Of a stretch of DNA of 64,000 nt, positions 39,246-48,735 are shown in pieces. The notes under the pieces were generated by a model. The model searched no databases and was not told where the DNA came from. It saw only the letters and a program-made list of their open reading frames with translations. This DNA comes from Pseudomonas crudilactis (lineage in GTDB: Bacteria > Pseudomonadota > Gammaproteobacteria > Pseudomonadales > Pseudomonadaceae), in the NCBI RefSeq assembly GCF_013433315.1, contig NZ_WXVV01000003.1:186001-250000 (forward strand), in the 5' to 3' direction. The position numbers and the translations under genes were made by a program. Numbering within the stretch: position 1 is the first letter of the stretch; the number at the start of each line of letters is the position of its first letter.

Positions 39246-39994
39246 TGAGCGACCGGCATTTCGATCAGTTGGCGACGCGCTTCGCCGAAAAAATCTACGG
39301 TGGCGCCAAAGGTGCGATCCGTCTCGCGGTGTTGCAGGCCGACCTCGCAGAAGCGCTGCCGGATCGACCGTTACGCGTCCTCGACATTGGCGGCGGTCTC
39401 GGCCATATGTCGCTGTGGCTGGCCGAGCGCGGCCACGAGGTGACCTTCACCGAGCCGGCCGCACCGATGCTCGAAGGCGCGCGCCAGCGTTTCGCCGAAG
39501 CCGGGCAGACCGCGACATTCATTCAGGCGCCATGGCAGGAACTGCTCGGGCAACTCACCGAGCCGTACGATCTGGTGATCTGCCACGCCGTGCTGGAATG
39601 GCTCGCCGAACCCCACGCGATCCTGCCTGTGTTGCATCAACTGACCAAACCCGGCGGCTGGCTGTCGCTGGCGTTCTATAACCGCGACGCGCTGATTTAT
39701 CGCAATCTGCTCAAAGGCCATTTCAAGAAAATGCGCAAGAACGACATGGCCGGTGAAAAGCAGAGTCTGACTCCGCAGCAGCCCCTCGATCCGCGCGAAT
39801 TGGCAACGCAACTCGACGGCCTGTGGCAGGTCGAAAGCCAGAGTGGGATCCGGGTTTTTCACGACTACATGCCGGTGGAATTCCAGGCCCGCGCCGAACT
39901 TGTGGATTTGCTCGAGATGGAGCTCGCTCACCGCCGTCACCCAAGCTTCGCCGGGCTTGGGCGCTACTTGCACTGGATCTGCCGGCCGATCTGA
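39245..39994 (+). CDS. cmoM: tRNA 5-carboxymethoxyuridine methyltransferase
   Basis: 249 aa, class I SAM-dependent methyltransferase. Motif I is VLDIGGGLGHMSLWLAERGH and motif IV CHAVLEWLAEP. The N-terminus (DRHFDQLATRFAEKIYGGAKGAIRLAVLQADL) is characteristic of CmoM/SmtA, which methylates cmo5U34 to mcmo5U in tRNA wobble positions. Coupled to the MazG-like gene upstream and 12 nt from the first DUF4136 gene. Confidence 0.93.
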   Translation: MSDRHFDQLATRFAEKIYGGAKGAIRLAVLQADLAEALPDRPLRVLDIGGGLGHMSLWLAERGHEVTFTEPAAPMLEGARQRFAEAGQTATFIQAPWQELLGQLTEPYDLVICHAVLEWLAEPHAILPVLHQLTKPGGWLSLAFYNRDALIYRNLLKGHFKKMRKNDMAGEKQSLTPQQPLDPRELATQLDGLWQVESQSGIRVFHDYMPVEFQARAELVDLLEMELAHRRHPSFAGLGRYLHWICRPI

Positions 39995-40006
39995 TCGGAG
40001 CGCGAC

Positions 40007-40621
40007 ATGAAAGCTCAATCCGGGTTATTGCTGATGTGTCTGGGGTTGGCCGCCTGCCAGGGCAGCAACCCTTATGTGGCGCAGTCGCGGCCATTGCCGC
40101 CAGCACCGGCGCAAGCGGCCAACACCTTTGATCGCAGCGCTTACCCGGCGCCGCCGCGTGATTACGGGCGCTACCGCAGTTGGGCCTGGCTCAACGGGCA
40201 ATTGCCGCCGGGCACCGCGTGGGCGGACTCGGCGCAAGTGGCCGAAGCGGTGAGCAATGCCCTGGATCAGCGCGGCTTGCGCCCGTTGCACGACAATCGC
40301 CCAGCCGACCTGTTGGTCAGTGCTCATCTGAGCCTGCAAACCCGCTTGCGTCAGGTGCAGGACGATTACGGCTACTACGGCGGCGGATACAGTGGCTATG
40401 ATCGTTATGGACGCGGCTACGGCATGTACAACAGCGTGCCGGTCGTGCGCACCTATTCCGAGCAGGTCGTGGTGGTGCAAGTCGATCTGTTTGACGCCGG
40501 CACGGGCCAACCGGTGTGGAGTGCCAGCGCGGAAACCGGCGCCAAGGGCAGCCCGATTGACCGCACGGATTCGATTCGGGAGGCTGTGGAAAAAGCCATG
40601 TCGGCGTATCCTCCCGGTTAG
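40007..40621 (+). CDS. DUF4136 lipoprotein (first of a tandem pair)
   Basis: 204 aa. Signal with lipobox LAAC (C17). DUF4136 body: [34 protein letters not shown], a Tyr/Gly-rich low-complexity patch ([20 protein letters not shown]), then [23 protein letters not shown] and a C-terminal [14 protein letters not shown]. Predicted outer-membrane or periplasmic anchored protein of unknown role. It is a diverged paralogue of the next gene. Confidence 0.88.
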   Translation: MKAQSGLLLMCLGLAACQGSNPYVAQSRPLPPAPAQAANTFDRSAYPAPPRDYGRYRSWAWLNGQLPPGTAWADSAQVAEAVSNALDQRGLRPLHDNRPADLLVSAHLSLQTRLRQVQDDYGYYGGGYSGYDRYGRGYGMYNSVPVVRTYSEQVVVVQVDLFDAGTGQPVWSASAETGAKGSPIDRTDSIREAVEKAMSAYPPG

Positions 40622-40675
40622 CTTCCTGCAAATGAGAAGCTCTAGCAGGTTCATGTCTTCAACCGGAGAAAAACC

Positions 40676-41233
40676 ATGTTCCGCCGTCTCGCTTTACTGG
40701 CCATGGCCGCGCTGCTCAGCGCCTGCGCCGCCAATCAGGTCAATCATGACTTTGATGCCAGCCGCGATTTTGCCGCCTATCGCAGTTGGAGCTGGAAAGA
40801 CCCCGCCCTGCAATATCGCCCCGATGATCCGCGGATCAAAAGCGACCTGACCGAGCAACGCATCCGCCAGGCGGTGGCCGATCAGCTCGACCAACGCGGG
40901 TTGCGTCCTGCGGCGGCGGGCGCCAAGGGTGATCTGAACGTGCAGACCTACCTGATCGTCGAGGATCGTCAGCAGCAAGTGACGACCAATTACGGCGGCG
41001 GTTGGGGTGGCCCGTGGAACGGTTATTGGGGCGCGCCGATGTACAACGAAACGCGCAACATCACCTACAAGGTCGCGACTATCCAGATCGACCTGATCGA
41101 CGGCAAGGACGGCAAACTGGTGTGGCGCGGCAGCGATGAACAGATGCTCGCCAGCAGGCCCAATCCGGAAGATCGCAGCAACGCCATTCGTGAGACCGTC
41201 GCCCGCATCCTTACCAACTATCCACCGCGCTGA
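40676..41233 (+). CDS. DUF4136 lipoprotein (second of a tandem pair)
   Basis: 185 aa, lipobox LSAC (C17). Same architecture as the preceding gene: [43 protein letters not shown], then IQIDLIDGKDGKLVWRGS and IRETVARILTNYPPR. Lacks the Pro-rich N-terminal insert of the first copy. A 54-nt gap with a GGAG ribosome site separates them, and a strong terminator follows, so the pair ends this transcript. Confidence 0.88.
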   Translation: MFRRLALLAMAALLSACAANQVNHDFDASRDFAAYRSWSWKDPALQYRPDDPRIKSDLTEQRIRQAVADQLDQRGLRPAAAGAKGDLNVQTYLIVEDRQQQVTTNYGGGWGGPWNGYWGAPMYNETRNITYKVATIQIDLIDGKDGKLVWRGSDEQMLASRPNPEDRSNAIRETVARILTNYPPR

Positions 41234-41254
41234 ATCAAAGTCGACTCACTTTCC

Positions 41255-41294
41255 AACGATGGGAGCCAGCACGCTGGCTCCCATCGTTGTTTTA
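41255..41294 (+). terminator. Rho-independent terminator after the DUF4136 pair
   Basis: A perfect 16-bp stem AACGATGGGAGCCAGC / GCTGGCTCCCATCGTT with a 2-nt loop gap, followed by GTTTT. Separates the upstream genes from tadG. Confidence 0.88.
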
Positions 41295-41389
41295 TGGCTT
41301 ACCAAATGGCGCGTTGCCACTAGCCGCGTCTACACTCAAAACCACCAATGGAGGTTGCGCTCGGCAGTGCGCCGGCAAAGGAGTGCGCG

Positions 41390-43384
41390 ATGTCGCCTCG
41401 TTCGCAATTCAATGGCCGGGTCCGGCAGCGCGGGGCGATCGGCTTGACGGCCGCGCTGACTCTCGGCCTGGCGCTGGTGTGCATGGTACTGGTGGTCGAC
41501 AGCGGTCGTTTGTACATGGAGCAACGGCGCTTGCAGCGGGTGGTCGATGTCGCCGCGCTGGAGGCCATATCGCGCGGTGGCGATTGCCTGCCCGGCGGCA
41601 ACGCCACGGCCAACAGTTACGCCACGGCAAGTGCGGCGCGCAACAGTTTTACCGTTGAGCAGGGCACGACTCTGACGGTGACCTGCGGCACCGTACAAAC
41701 CGGCGGTGACAACCTGCGTGTGTTCAGCGCCCAAGCCAGCAAGAAAGAAGCCATCAGCGTGGTTGCCACCCGGGTGGTGCCGACCAGTGTGGCCGCCGCG
41801 CTTTACGCAATGTTTTCGCCGGGCAGCGTGTCACCCACCACGCTTCTGCGCGCTACAGCCGTCGGCGCCTCCACCATACTGCCGCCTCAGGCCCAATTGA
41901 CCATCGGTACCACTCTGGTCACCATCGATGCGAGTAAGTCCGCGGCCCTTAACGCGATCTGGGGGGGAATGCTCGGCGGCAACCTGAATCTCAGCGTCGC
42001 CGGATGGCAGGGGCTGGTGGACTCCAATATCAACCTGCTTGGTTACCTCAATCAACTGGCGCTCGATATCAGCCTGGACGCCGGCAACTACACCCAACTG
42101 CTAGGCAAGAACATCAAGATCGGCCAACTGATCGACACCGCTATTACCGTGCTGACCAAGGGCGGCACCACTACCAGTGTGGCGGTCGACGGTTTGCTCG
42201 GGTTGAAGGCCGGGGTCGGCAGTACCGAAGTGGCGCTTGGACAATTGCTGCAGTTGCAGACCGGGGCGACGTCCGCAGCGTTGAATGCCAATCTCCAGGT
42301 GTTTCAGTTGCTTGAAGCCGTCGTGCAAGTGGCCAACAGTCAGAACGCGTTGGTGGTGTCAGCGCCGCTGAATATTCCGGGGCTGGTCAATGGTTCGGTC
42401 AAGACCAGAGTCATCGAGCCGCCGCAACTCTCGGCACTCGGTAACCCTGTGCTGGCCAAGGCCGACCCCATGGGGCCCAACCGCATCTACGTGAAGACCG
42501 CGCAGGTGCGCACCTTGATCTCACTGAACCTGCCGGTGCTGTCCAATGTGGCCGGGCTCGCCAGTGCCATTGTCAGTACACCGCTGGTGGGCGGGCTGAC
42601 CGATACCCTGAACAACCTGCTGCACTTGAACATCGCCGGCACATTGAACTCGTTGTTGTGCACGCTGGGCGGTACCTGTCAGCGCACCCATTTACAGATT
42701 CTTCCGACGTCGCGCATCGACATCCTCCTGGAGGCCGCTGCCGCCGATAGTCACGTCACGGATTTCAACTGCCTGAGCGACGCCAGCCGAAGCCTGACTA
42801 CCCAGACCAACTCCTCGCTGGTCAAGCTCAAGGTCGGCAAAATCGATCCTGCCAATGCTTTTTCATCCGCAACGGATGTCACGGTAGAGCCGTTGGCGCT
42901 GATCGATGTCGGGGTCATCACCTGCACTATTCCCTTGTTGGGACTGGGTGCGGCGACCTGCGATCTCAACTCGCGCAAACCGTTCTACGGCGGTGGCCTT
43001 GGCGTGAAGGTCGACACCTCGGTGGCCAGTACCCAGAACATCCACACCTACAACCAGCCTCCGGAAATAAAGCAAACGCCGCTGACCTACAGCTTCGGTA
43101 CACAAGGCGTGGTCAACAGCCTCAAAGGCACATTGAGTGGCGTTCAGGTCCAGGCATACAAACCCACCGGTTCGAGCCTGTTGGGTGGCCTGCTGACTAC
43201 GACCGCCGACGTGCTGGCCAGCGTCAACAACACGCTGGGCGTGGTCATCGATAACCTGCTCAGTCCGGTGCTTGACCCGATTCTCGACAGCTTGCTCAAC
43301 CTCCTCGGCATCACGCTGAACAAAGTCGATGTCGGTGCCAATCTCAGTTGCCGGCCAGCCGGCCAACCGACACTGGTGATCTAG
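41390..43384 (+). CDS. tadG: TadG-like pilus assembly protein
   Basis: 664 aa from the ATG at 41390, preceded by AAAGGAG; an earlier in-frame ATG at 41348 has no ribosome site. The N-terminus RQRGAIGLTAALTLGLALVCMVLVVDSGRLYMEQRRLQ is the TadE/G-type N-terminal membrane helix; the position where TadE pseudopilins have Glu (+5) is Thr, as common in TadG. The remainder (~600 aa) is Asn/Leu/Thr/Gly-rich and presumably periplasmic. In P. aeruginosa tadG lies next to pprB/tadD; here it sits at the far end beside the pprA-like gene. The two genes converge and overlap by 4 bases. Confidence 0.87.
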   Translation: MSPRSQFNGRVRQRGAIGLTAALTLGLALVCMVLVVDSGRLYMEQRRLQRVVDVAALEAISRGGDCLPGGNATANSYATASAARNSFTVEQGTTLTVTCGTVQTGGDNLRVFSAQASKKEAISVVATRVVPTSVAAALYAMFSPGSVSPTTLLRATAVGASTILPPQAQLTIGTTLVTIDASKSAALNAIWGGMLGGNLNLSVAGWQGLVDSNINLLGYLNQLALDISLDAGNYTQLLGKNIKIGQLIDTAITVLTKGGTTTSVAVDGLLGLKAGVGSTEVALGQLLQLQTGATSAALNANLQVFQLLEAVVQVANSQNALVVSAPLNIPGLVNGSVKTRVIEPPQLSALGNPVLAKADPMGPNRIYVKTAQVRTLISLNLPVLSNVAGLASAIVSTPLVGGLTDTLNNLLHLNIAGTLNSLLCTLGGTCQRTHLQILPTSRIDILLEAAAADSHVTDFNCLSDASRSLTTQTNSSLVKLKVGKIDPANAFSSATDVTVEPLALIDVGVITCTIPLLGLGAATCDLNSRKPFYGGGLGVKVDTSVASTQNIHTYNQPPEIKQTPLTYSFGTQGVVNSLKGTLSGVQVQAYKPTGSSLLGGLLTTTADVLASVNNTLGVVIDNLLSPVLDPILDSLLNLLGITLNKVDVGANLSCRPAGQPTLVI

Positions 43385-46119
43385 GGGGCGTTCAGCGCAA
43401 TCGGCAGTTCGATGCAGAACCGCGCACCCTCCTCGCCGTTGCGCACGCTCAGGCGCCCGCCCATGTTGTCGATGATGCCGTAGCTCACCGACAAGCCCAG
43501 ACCGGTGCCGACACCGACCGGTTTGGTGGTGAAGAATGGCTCGAAAATACGCTCCAGCAGGCGAGGGTCAATGCCGCCCCCGTTGTCCTCGACCCACAGC
43601 CGCACCACGTGCTCATCGCACTCGGCATGCACGGCGATCCACGGCTGAAAGTCGCGATCGGCCTCGCGCCTGGCGAGCAAGGCATCGCGGGCATTGACCA
43701 TCAGGTTGATCAGCACTTGCTCGAGCTGATCGACGTAACCGCGCACCTGCACCTGGAAACAGGCTTCCTTGATTCGCAGCTCGACGCCTTTGCCGCGCAG
43801 GCCTTCCGACAACAGCGACAGGGTGCCTTCGATCGCATCCAGAGGATTGAATGGATGCTGTTCGACTTCCGAGCGGCGGCCGAACACGCGCATGTGATCC
43901 ACTACCCGAGCGGCCCGTTGTACCTGGGCGTCAATGCGTTTGAGTTTGTCGGTCAGATAGTCGATCTGCACATCGCCATTGCCCAAGCGTTTGAGCACAT
44001 TGACGATGGCCATGCGCATCACGTTCAGCGGTTGATTGATCTCATGGGCAAGACCTGTAGCCATCTCGCCGAGGGTGGCCATTTTCGCGCTTTGTGTCAG
44101 TTGTTGTTGGGAGCGCCGCACCTGCGTGTTATCTCGGCCCACCGCCTGCACCTCAAGCAGGCACCCGTGTTCATCGAACACCCCTCGATCCGACCAGACC
44201 CACCACGCATGTTCGCGACCGGGCAGGCGCAGATTGATTTCAGCAGTGCTCACCGGCTGTTCCGGGGTCAGTTGCGCCAAGCGCTCAACGAATGCCTGGC
44301 GCTGTTCGTCGGACATCCAGCTGCCCAGATTCACTCCGGGCAATTGCGCGGCCGTACACTCCAGATAATCCGCCAGTGGCCGGTTGCCGAAGGTCAGGGT
44401 CAGGTCGGGACGATAGCGACAAATCATCGCCGGCGAATCTTCCACCAGCATCCGGTAACGTTCCTCGCTGGCCTTGACCTGCTCGGCGGCGAGGGTCGCT
44501 TCGGTGACGTCCAGCCACAACCCCACCACTTCCACGGGCAGACCGAGATCGTTGCGCAGCAACTTGGCCTCGTCGAGCAGCCAGTGCGCATGGCCTTGGC
44601 GATCGAGTACCCGATAGCGTGCGCTCACCGAGCCTTCGCGCAGTAACTGGCGGGTGCGTTCGAAATAGCCTGGGCGGTCATCCGGGTGTATGTGTTCCAC
44701 CAGTCGGCCATCGGCGCAGTCGGCGAGACTCCAGCCCAGCAGGGGTTGCAGGCTGGCGCTGAAAAACGTCGGTTGCAAAGCCCCTTCAACGTAGCGCTGC
44801 ACGTAGATCACCGCCGGGGAACTGGCAATCAGATTATCCAGCCGTGCATGGGCGGTGGCGGCCTGTTGCTGCTGGTGCTTGATGTCGCTGATGTCGAGCA
44901 TGAACCCGACCAGGCGTCGTTCGGCGCCGATGCCCAGCGACTGGCCTTGCAGGCGATACCACTGCGGCAACGGTTGCTCATCGAGTTGCCAGCGCACACA
45001 CAATTGCAGTGGCGTGCCGTCGTCTTGCAGGGCTTGCAGACGACTGCGCAGTTCATCTCGATCGGCGGGATGCACGCGGCCGAACCATTCCTGAATCGGT
45101 ACCCGCGCGGCGTGCAAACCGAGGTTGTCGGCCAGCGTCGGAGCCAACTGCACGTCGGCGCTCGCGCTGCTGACTTCCCACCACCCGCTGCCGAGCAACG
45201 CTTGCAGACTCTGCAAACGTTCCAGTTGCTGATGATGGCGATGCTCGCGCAAGCGTTCCAGCAAGGGCGCGGCCACGGCAGCGGCCATCAACAGCCAATC
45301 GTGATCGCTCAGATCCGGTGCCTGCTGCTGTGCGTCACAGCCGGCGCACAGCAGCCACGCCGCCACGCCCTGGGCATCGCGGTAGGGCACGGCGAAGCCT
45401 TCGTTCGGGCCAAACAGCGTACTCAGGCGTGGCTGCTCTGCGGCTCGCAAACGTTGCGGTAATGCACCGTTCAGGCTGTCGAGGCCCGTGCCCAATGGCT
45501 GTTGATCACGCCATACCTGCGGCGCATTGAGCGTCGCGTAATGCTGATGAATCTGCCAACCCTGACCTTGCTCGTCGAGCAGCGCCACGGCCACACACGG
45601 AATGTGCAAATGCTGGCTCAAGCGTTGCAACTGTTCGCCCAGCACCTGGGGCAGGCGCGCAAGGCTGCCCAGGCGCAACTGGTCGCGGATCTGCGTGGCC
45701 AGCCACTGGCATTGTTCGCGGCTGCGTGCCTGACGACGATCGCTGAGCAAGTCACCGATGTCCAGCAACTGTAAAAGCCAGCCGTCACCCTGCGGCTGTA
45801 CCCAGCCACGCAGGTGCAACGGTGGGCCAGTGAGGCTGAAAAAATCGAGGTCGAGCAACTGACTTTGCCAGTCGACGGGATTGCCCTCCAGGGCGAGGCT
45901 GTTATGGGGCAACACATATTCCAGCAAATGCGCGGGATGGCTGCCGGATATCCGCGGCGCCAGCACATGGCGCAACGGCCCGCTCAGGTGATTGACGTGA
46001 CCGTCGCCATCCAGATACAGCTGCAAACCGACGCTCGACACCACAGGGCTGTCCGTCGGCCGGACCGTGTCGGCGTGTCGATTGAGCAGGCGACCGAACA
46101 ACTTGTCACCGGAACTCAA
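43381..46119 (-). CDS. pprA: PprA-like multi-PAS sensor histidine kinase
   Basis: 912 aa. N-terminal GAF-like region (~150-300), PAS/PAC units (~325-430, ~440-560, ~575-680), HisKA with H692 in [14 protein letters not shown], then a HATPase with [24 protein letters not shown] and [13 protein letters not shown]. No transmembrane helix is evident, so it should be cytoplasmic. The homologue in P. aeruginosa (PA4293) is paired with PprB and controls Tad/Flp pili, CupE fimbriae and BapA. The likely start is a TTG at 46119 that overlaps the TadE-like stop (TTGA); no good ATG lies nearby, so the exact start is uncertain. Confidence 0.88.
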   Translation of the reverse strand: MSSGDKLFGRLLNRHADTVRPTDSPVVSSVGLQLYLDGDGHVNHLSGPLRHVLAPRISGSHPAHLLEYVLPHNSLALEGNPVDWQSQLLDLDFFSLTGPPLHLRGWVQPQGDGWLLQLLDIGDLLSDRRQARSREQCQWLATQIRDQLRLGSLARLPQVLGEQLQRLSQHLHIPCVAVALLDEQGQGWQIHQHYATLNAPQVWRDQQPLGTGLDSLNGALPQRLRAAEQPRLSTLFGPNEGFAVPYRDAQGVAAWLLCAGCDAQQQAPDLSDHDWLLMAAAVAAPLLERLREHRHHQQLERLQSLQALLGSGWWEVSSASADVQLAPTLADNLGLHAARVPIQEWFGRVHPADRDELRSRLQALQDDGTPLQLCVRWQLDEQPLPQWYRLQGQSLGIGAERRLVGFMLDISDIKHQQQQAATAHARLDNLIASSPAVIYVQRYVEGALQPTFFSASLQPLLGWSLADCADGRLVEHIHPDDRPGYFERTRQLLREGSVSARYRVLDRQGHAHWLLDEAKLLRNDLGLPVEVVGLWLDVTEATLAAEQVKASEERYRMLVEDSPAMICRYRPDLTLTFGNRPLADYLECTAAQLPGVNLGSWMSDEQRQAFVERLAQLTPEQPVSTAEINLRLPGREHAWWVWSDRGVFDEHGCLLEVQAVGRDNTQVRRSQQQLTQSAKMATLGEMATGLAHEINQPLNVMRMAIVNVLKRLGNGDVQIDYLTDKLKRIDAQVQRAARVVDHMRVFGRRSEVEQHPFNPLDAIEGTLSLLSEGLRGKGVELRIKEACFQVQVRGYVDQLEQVLINLMVNARDALLARREADRDFQPWIAVHAECDEHVVRLWVEDNGGGIDPRLLERIFEPFFTTKPVGVGTGLGLSVSYGIIDNMGGRLSVRNGEEGARFCIELPIALNAP

Positions 46120-46556
46120 AATTGCAGGCTCGACGAGGCGCGCAGTGTCGCAGGCAGGCGCGGTACCGAGCCGATTCCCGGCAACACCAGAAACGGCAGC
46201 GCCTGATTCAATTTGCTGGTGGGATAGTTGATGGTCACGGTCAACACGCCACCGACATAGGTAATGCTGCTATCGGTGGTGGCGTTGAAGTTCAAGGCAC
46301 CGGGCAGCCAGGCCAGTTGCCGGCTCAGTTCGGCTCGGGCAGCGGCCGTGACCGCGCTGGAGTAATTGGCGCTGGCCGGATCCAGCGCGACGCTGCGGCG
46401 CACTGCCACGGCGGTGGACTCATTGAATGACTGCATTAACAGCAGCGGCAGGCTGTAGCTGACCAGGCCATAAAACACGGCGAAGAAGACGATGAACACC
46501 AACGCGAATTCGATAGCGACGGCGCCTTTTTGCTTGCGGGGGAGGCCGGATTTCAT
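46116..46556 (-). CDS. TadE/TadF-like pseudopilin
   Basis: 146 aa from the ATG at 46556 (MKSGLPRKQKGAVAIEFALVF); an ATG at 46580 would add 8 residues and neither has a strong ribosome site. The GAVAIEF segment is a prepilin-peptidase site with Glu at +5, followed by a hydrophobic helix, so it should be processed by FppA. The C-terminal ~100 residues are periplasmic. Corresponds to PA4294. Its stop overlaps the pprA-like start, giving a minus-strand pair divergent from fppA. Confidence 0.85.
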   Translation of the reverse strand: MKSGLPRKQKGAVAIEFALVFIVFFAVFYGLVSYSLPLLLMQSFNESTAVAVRRSVALDPASANYSSAVTAAARAELSRQLAWLPGALNFNATTDSSITYVGGVLTVTINYPTSKLNQALPFLVLPGIGSVPRLPATLRASSSLQF

Positions 46557-46631
46557 GAGTGCGTCTACCCTGACATTCACTACGTAATATCAGCATAGAA
46601 TCATTCGGCCAAAACGGACGTTTTTTACCGC

Positions 46632-47102
46632 ATGCACAGCTTTGTCCTACTGATCTGGCTGACGCTATGCGCGGCACAGGATGCCCGGCAGCGGCATATC
46701 AGCAACAGCCTTACTTTGGGAGCAGGCGCATTGGCAGCGCTGTATTTACTGCTCAATGGTCACAGCTGGCTTGGCGCCGATGTCATTCATAGTGGATGGG
46801 CCGTACTGCTGGCTCTGACGTTGTCCCTTCCTGGTTATATCCTGAAACGATTCGGCGCGGGCGATGTGAAATTAATGACAGCCTTGGCGCTGGCGACAGA
46901 CGGCACAATCCTGCTCGGCGCGTTTGCCGGCGCCGCGCTGTCCAGCGCGCTCTGGCTCCTGCTCGTGCCAAAACTCTGGCTGCATATGAGTCAACGGCTT
47001 AGAGAATATCTTCGATATTTCGGGCCAGATGCGTCAAAAAAGCTGCCATTTGCACCGTTCGTGCTGATTGGAACCTGTGTGACGTTGTATTGGATCCATT
47101 AG
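46632..47102 (+). CDS. fppA: Flp prepilin peptidase (A24 aspartic protease)
   Basis: 156 aa, polytopic membrane protein. Both catalytic Asp motifs of A24 peptidases are visible: QDARQRHISN (first Asp) and FGAGDVKLM (GxGD, second Asp). It lacks the N-methyltransferase and zinc domain of PilD, as in other Tad-specific peptidases. It should cleave Flp pilin and the TadE-like pseudopilin. Divergent from the TadE-like gene with a 75-nt gap, and upstream of pprB. Confidence 0.93.
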   Translation: MHSFVLLIWLTLCAAQDARQRHISNSLTLGAGALAALYLLLNGHSWLGADVIHSGWAVLLALTLSLPGYILKRFGAGDVKLMTALALATDGTILLGAFAGAALSSALWLLLVPKLWLHMSQRLREYLRYFGPDASKKLPFAPFVLIGTCVTLYWIH

Positions 47103-47136
47103 TCGTCTCGTGCCACTACTGCTATGTACATAGTCG

Positions 47137-47154
47137 GAAAGTAGGTCTACTTTC
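47137..47154. promoter_or_regulatory. Perfect palindrome upstream of pprB (candidate operator)
   Basis: GAAAGTAGGTCTACTTTC: 8-bp arms with 2-bp spacing, 73 bases before the pprB GTG. One half, CTACTTTC, recurs at 48904-48911 in the flp/rcpC intergenic region. Shape and position fit a dimeric regulator site; the regulator is not known. Confidence 0.45.
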
Positions 47155-47226
47155 AAATCAACGTTGTACAGCCTCGTGCTGTCAGTACAGGAACGGTCAG
47201 CCTTTGGCTTGGTCAGGGAGTGGCAA

Positions 47227-48000
47227 GTGAACAACCTAGCGTCTGCAATGAAGGTTCTGGTGGTCGACGATCAGCCGCTGATTGTCGAGGAGCTCTGCGA
47301 ATTCCTCGAAAGCAGCGGCTACCGTTGCGTGCCTTGCGAATCGAGCAGGCAGGCAATCGAGCAATTCATTGAAGACCCTGCCATCGGTCTGGTGCTTTGT
47401 GATTTGCACATGCCGGACATGGATGGCATAGAGCTGGTGCAGGAACTGCAGCGGCTGTCTGGCAAACATCGAGCGTTCGAGGCCATCATGCTCACCGGTC
47501 GCGCCGACAAGCAGGACGTGATCAAGGCGTTGCGCGCCGGGATTGCCGATTACTACCAGAAGCCGATTGATCTGGACGAGTTGCTTGAAGGTTTGCAGCG
47601 CCAGGAAGCGGCCTTGCAGGAGCGGCAGAAAACCCTGCATCTGGGGCACCTGAATCAAAAGCTGCAATACCTGTCGGAGTCCATCGACGACCTCTATCAG
47701 GATCTCGACAAAGTCCGTCGCGGGCCTTCGCCGGTGATACACGAGGTACCGGGTGATGGGGAGGTTGTGGAGATCCCGGCGATCTTCAACCAGTTGTCGC
47801 CACGTCAGCTTGATGTCGCGCGGTTGGTAGGCAAAGGACAGACCAACTATCAGATCGCCTGCGAATTGGGGATTACTGAGAACACGGTAAAACTTTATGT
47901 TTCCCAGGTCCTGCGCCTGACGCACATGCATAACCGCACCCAATTGGCACTGGCGTTGTCACCGGGCAATCCTGGCCGTCAGCGCGTGACTGCACACTGA
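47227..48000 (+). CDS. pprB: PprB-like response regulator (REC + LuxR-type HTH)
   Basis: 257 aa from a GTG at 47227 with AGGGAG 6 nt upstream; an in-frame TTG at 47164 is possible but lacks a ribosome site. Receiver at ~8-125 with acidic pocket VVDDQ, phospho-Asp D59 (LCDLHMPDMDG) and KPI; a coiled linker (LHLGHLNQKLQYLSESIDDLYQDLDKV, in part); LuxR-type HTH LSPRQLDVARLVGKGQTNYQ...GITENTVKLYVSQVL. In P. aeruginosa PprB activates flp-tad-rcp, cupE and bapA. Position beside fppA is conserved. Confidence 0.92.
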   Translation: MNNLASAMKVLVVDDQPLIVEELCEFLESSGYRCVPCESSRQAIEQFIEDPAIGLVLCDLHMPDMDGIELVQELQRLSGKHRAFEAIMLTGRADKQDVIKALRAGIADYYQKPIDLDELLEGLQRQEAALQERQKTLHLGHLNQKLQYLSESIDDLYQDLDKVRRGPSPVIHEVPGDGEVVEIPAIFNQLSPRQLDVARLVGKGQTNYQIACELGITENTVKLYVSQVLRLTHMHNRTQLALALSPGNPGRQRVTAH

Positions 48001-48028
48001 CCTCCGGTGCTCCCGGTGTTCTGCGCAA

Positions 48029-48445
48029 TCAGCCACCGCGAACGCTGTTGGCCTTCTGCTTGGGAAACAGGTTGTCCAGGGTTTCCAGCAAGCGCACGTG
48101 ATAGATCGGTTTGCGGAACAGATCCAGTACCTGCAGACGCAGCATGTCGCTGACATCCTCCATGTCCGCATGACCGGAAGTGACGATCACCGGCAAATGC
48201 TGGCGCGAGGTGTGTTCGCGCAGACGCTTGATCAGCGACATGCCGCTTTCCTCCGGCATGCGCAGATCAGTGATCACCAAAGCGATATCGGGATGGCGGG
48301 TGAGATGATGAAGCGCGAGCTTCACCGACGTGGCGGTATGACAGGTGAAGCCTTCGCCCTCCAGCAACTCCGCAAGCTCCAGCAGTGCGTCCTCCTCATC
48401 GTCGACGAGGAGCAACTGCTGGCGTGGAGTGTGTGGAGAGTTCAT
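48029..48445 (-). CDS. Stand-alone receiver-domain protein in the Tad locus
   Basis: 138 aa from the ATG at 48445, preceded by GCAGGTG. Only a receiver domain: acidic pair in LLLVDDEEDALLEL, phospho-Asp D60 in LVITDLRMPEESG, Thr/Ser switch in VIVTSGHA and Lys in FRKPIYH. No output domain. It lies convergent with pprB (28 nt between stops) and downstream of flp. I do not recall a counterpart in the P. aeruginosa PA4293-PA4306 cluster. It could be a phosphate sink for PprA, a CheY-like output, or a partner of another kinase. Confidence 0.9.
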   Translation of the reverse strand: MNSPHTPRQQLLLVDDEEDALLELAELLEGEGFTCHTATSVKLALHHLTRHPDIALVITDLRMPEESGMSLIKRLREHTSRQHLPVIVTSGHADMEDVSDMLRLQVLDLFRKPIYHVRLLETLDNLFPKQKANSVRGG

Positions 48446-48516
48446 AGGCAACACCTGCAATGGACTGAGTGCTGACGGTAGAACCCAATGGCCGCATTGA
48501 CAAGTATCGGGTCCGA

Positions 48517-48735
48517 TCAGCTGCCGGTGACGGCGGGTGTCAGCGCAGTCTGGATAGCAGTCAGAATCCTGGTGACCTGAGTGCCGATGCCGTTACCGAA
48601 TGCAGCAATCACCAGCGCTACGAGACCGACCACCAGCGCGTACTCGATAGCCGAGGCGCCTTCGGTGTCTTTGGCCAGGCCTTTGAAGAACGCGATCTCG
48701 GATTTGATTTTCGCAACAACGCGGGAATACGACAT
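48517..48735 (-). CDS. flp: Flp type IVb pilin
   Basis: 72 aa from the ATG at 48735, with AAGGAG upstream. The leader ends at G26 in DTEGASAIEYALVVGLVAL; cleavage gives a mature protein with Glu +5 and Tyr +6, the Flp signature, followed by a hydrophobic helix and a short Thr/Ala-rich tail. Major subunit of the Tad/Flp pilus, processed by FppA. Transcribed divergently from the rcpC-tad operon. Confidence 0.95.
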   Translation of the reverse strand: MSYSRVVAKIKSEIAFFKGLAKDTEGASAIEYALVVGLVALVIAAFGNGIGTQVTRILTAIQTALTPAVTGS

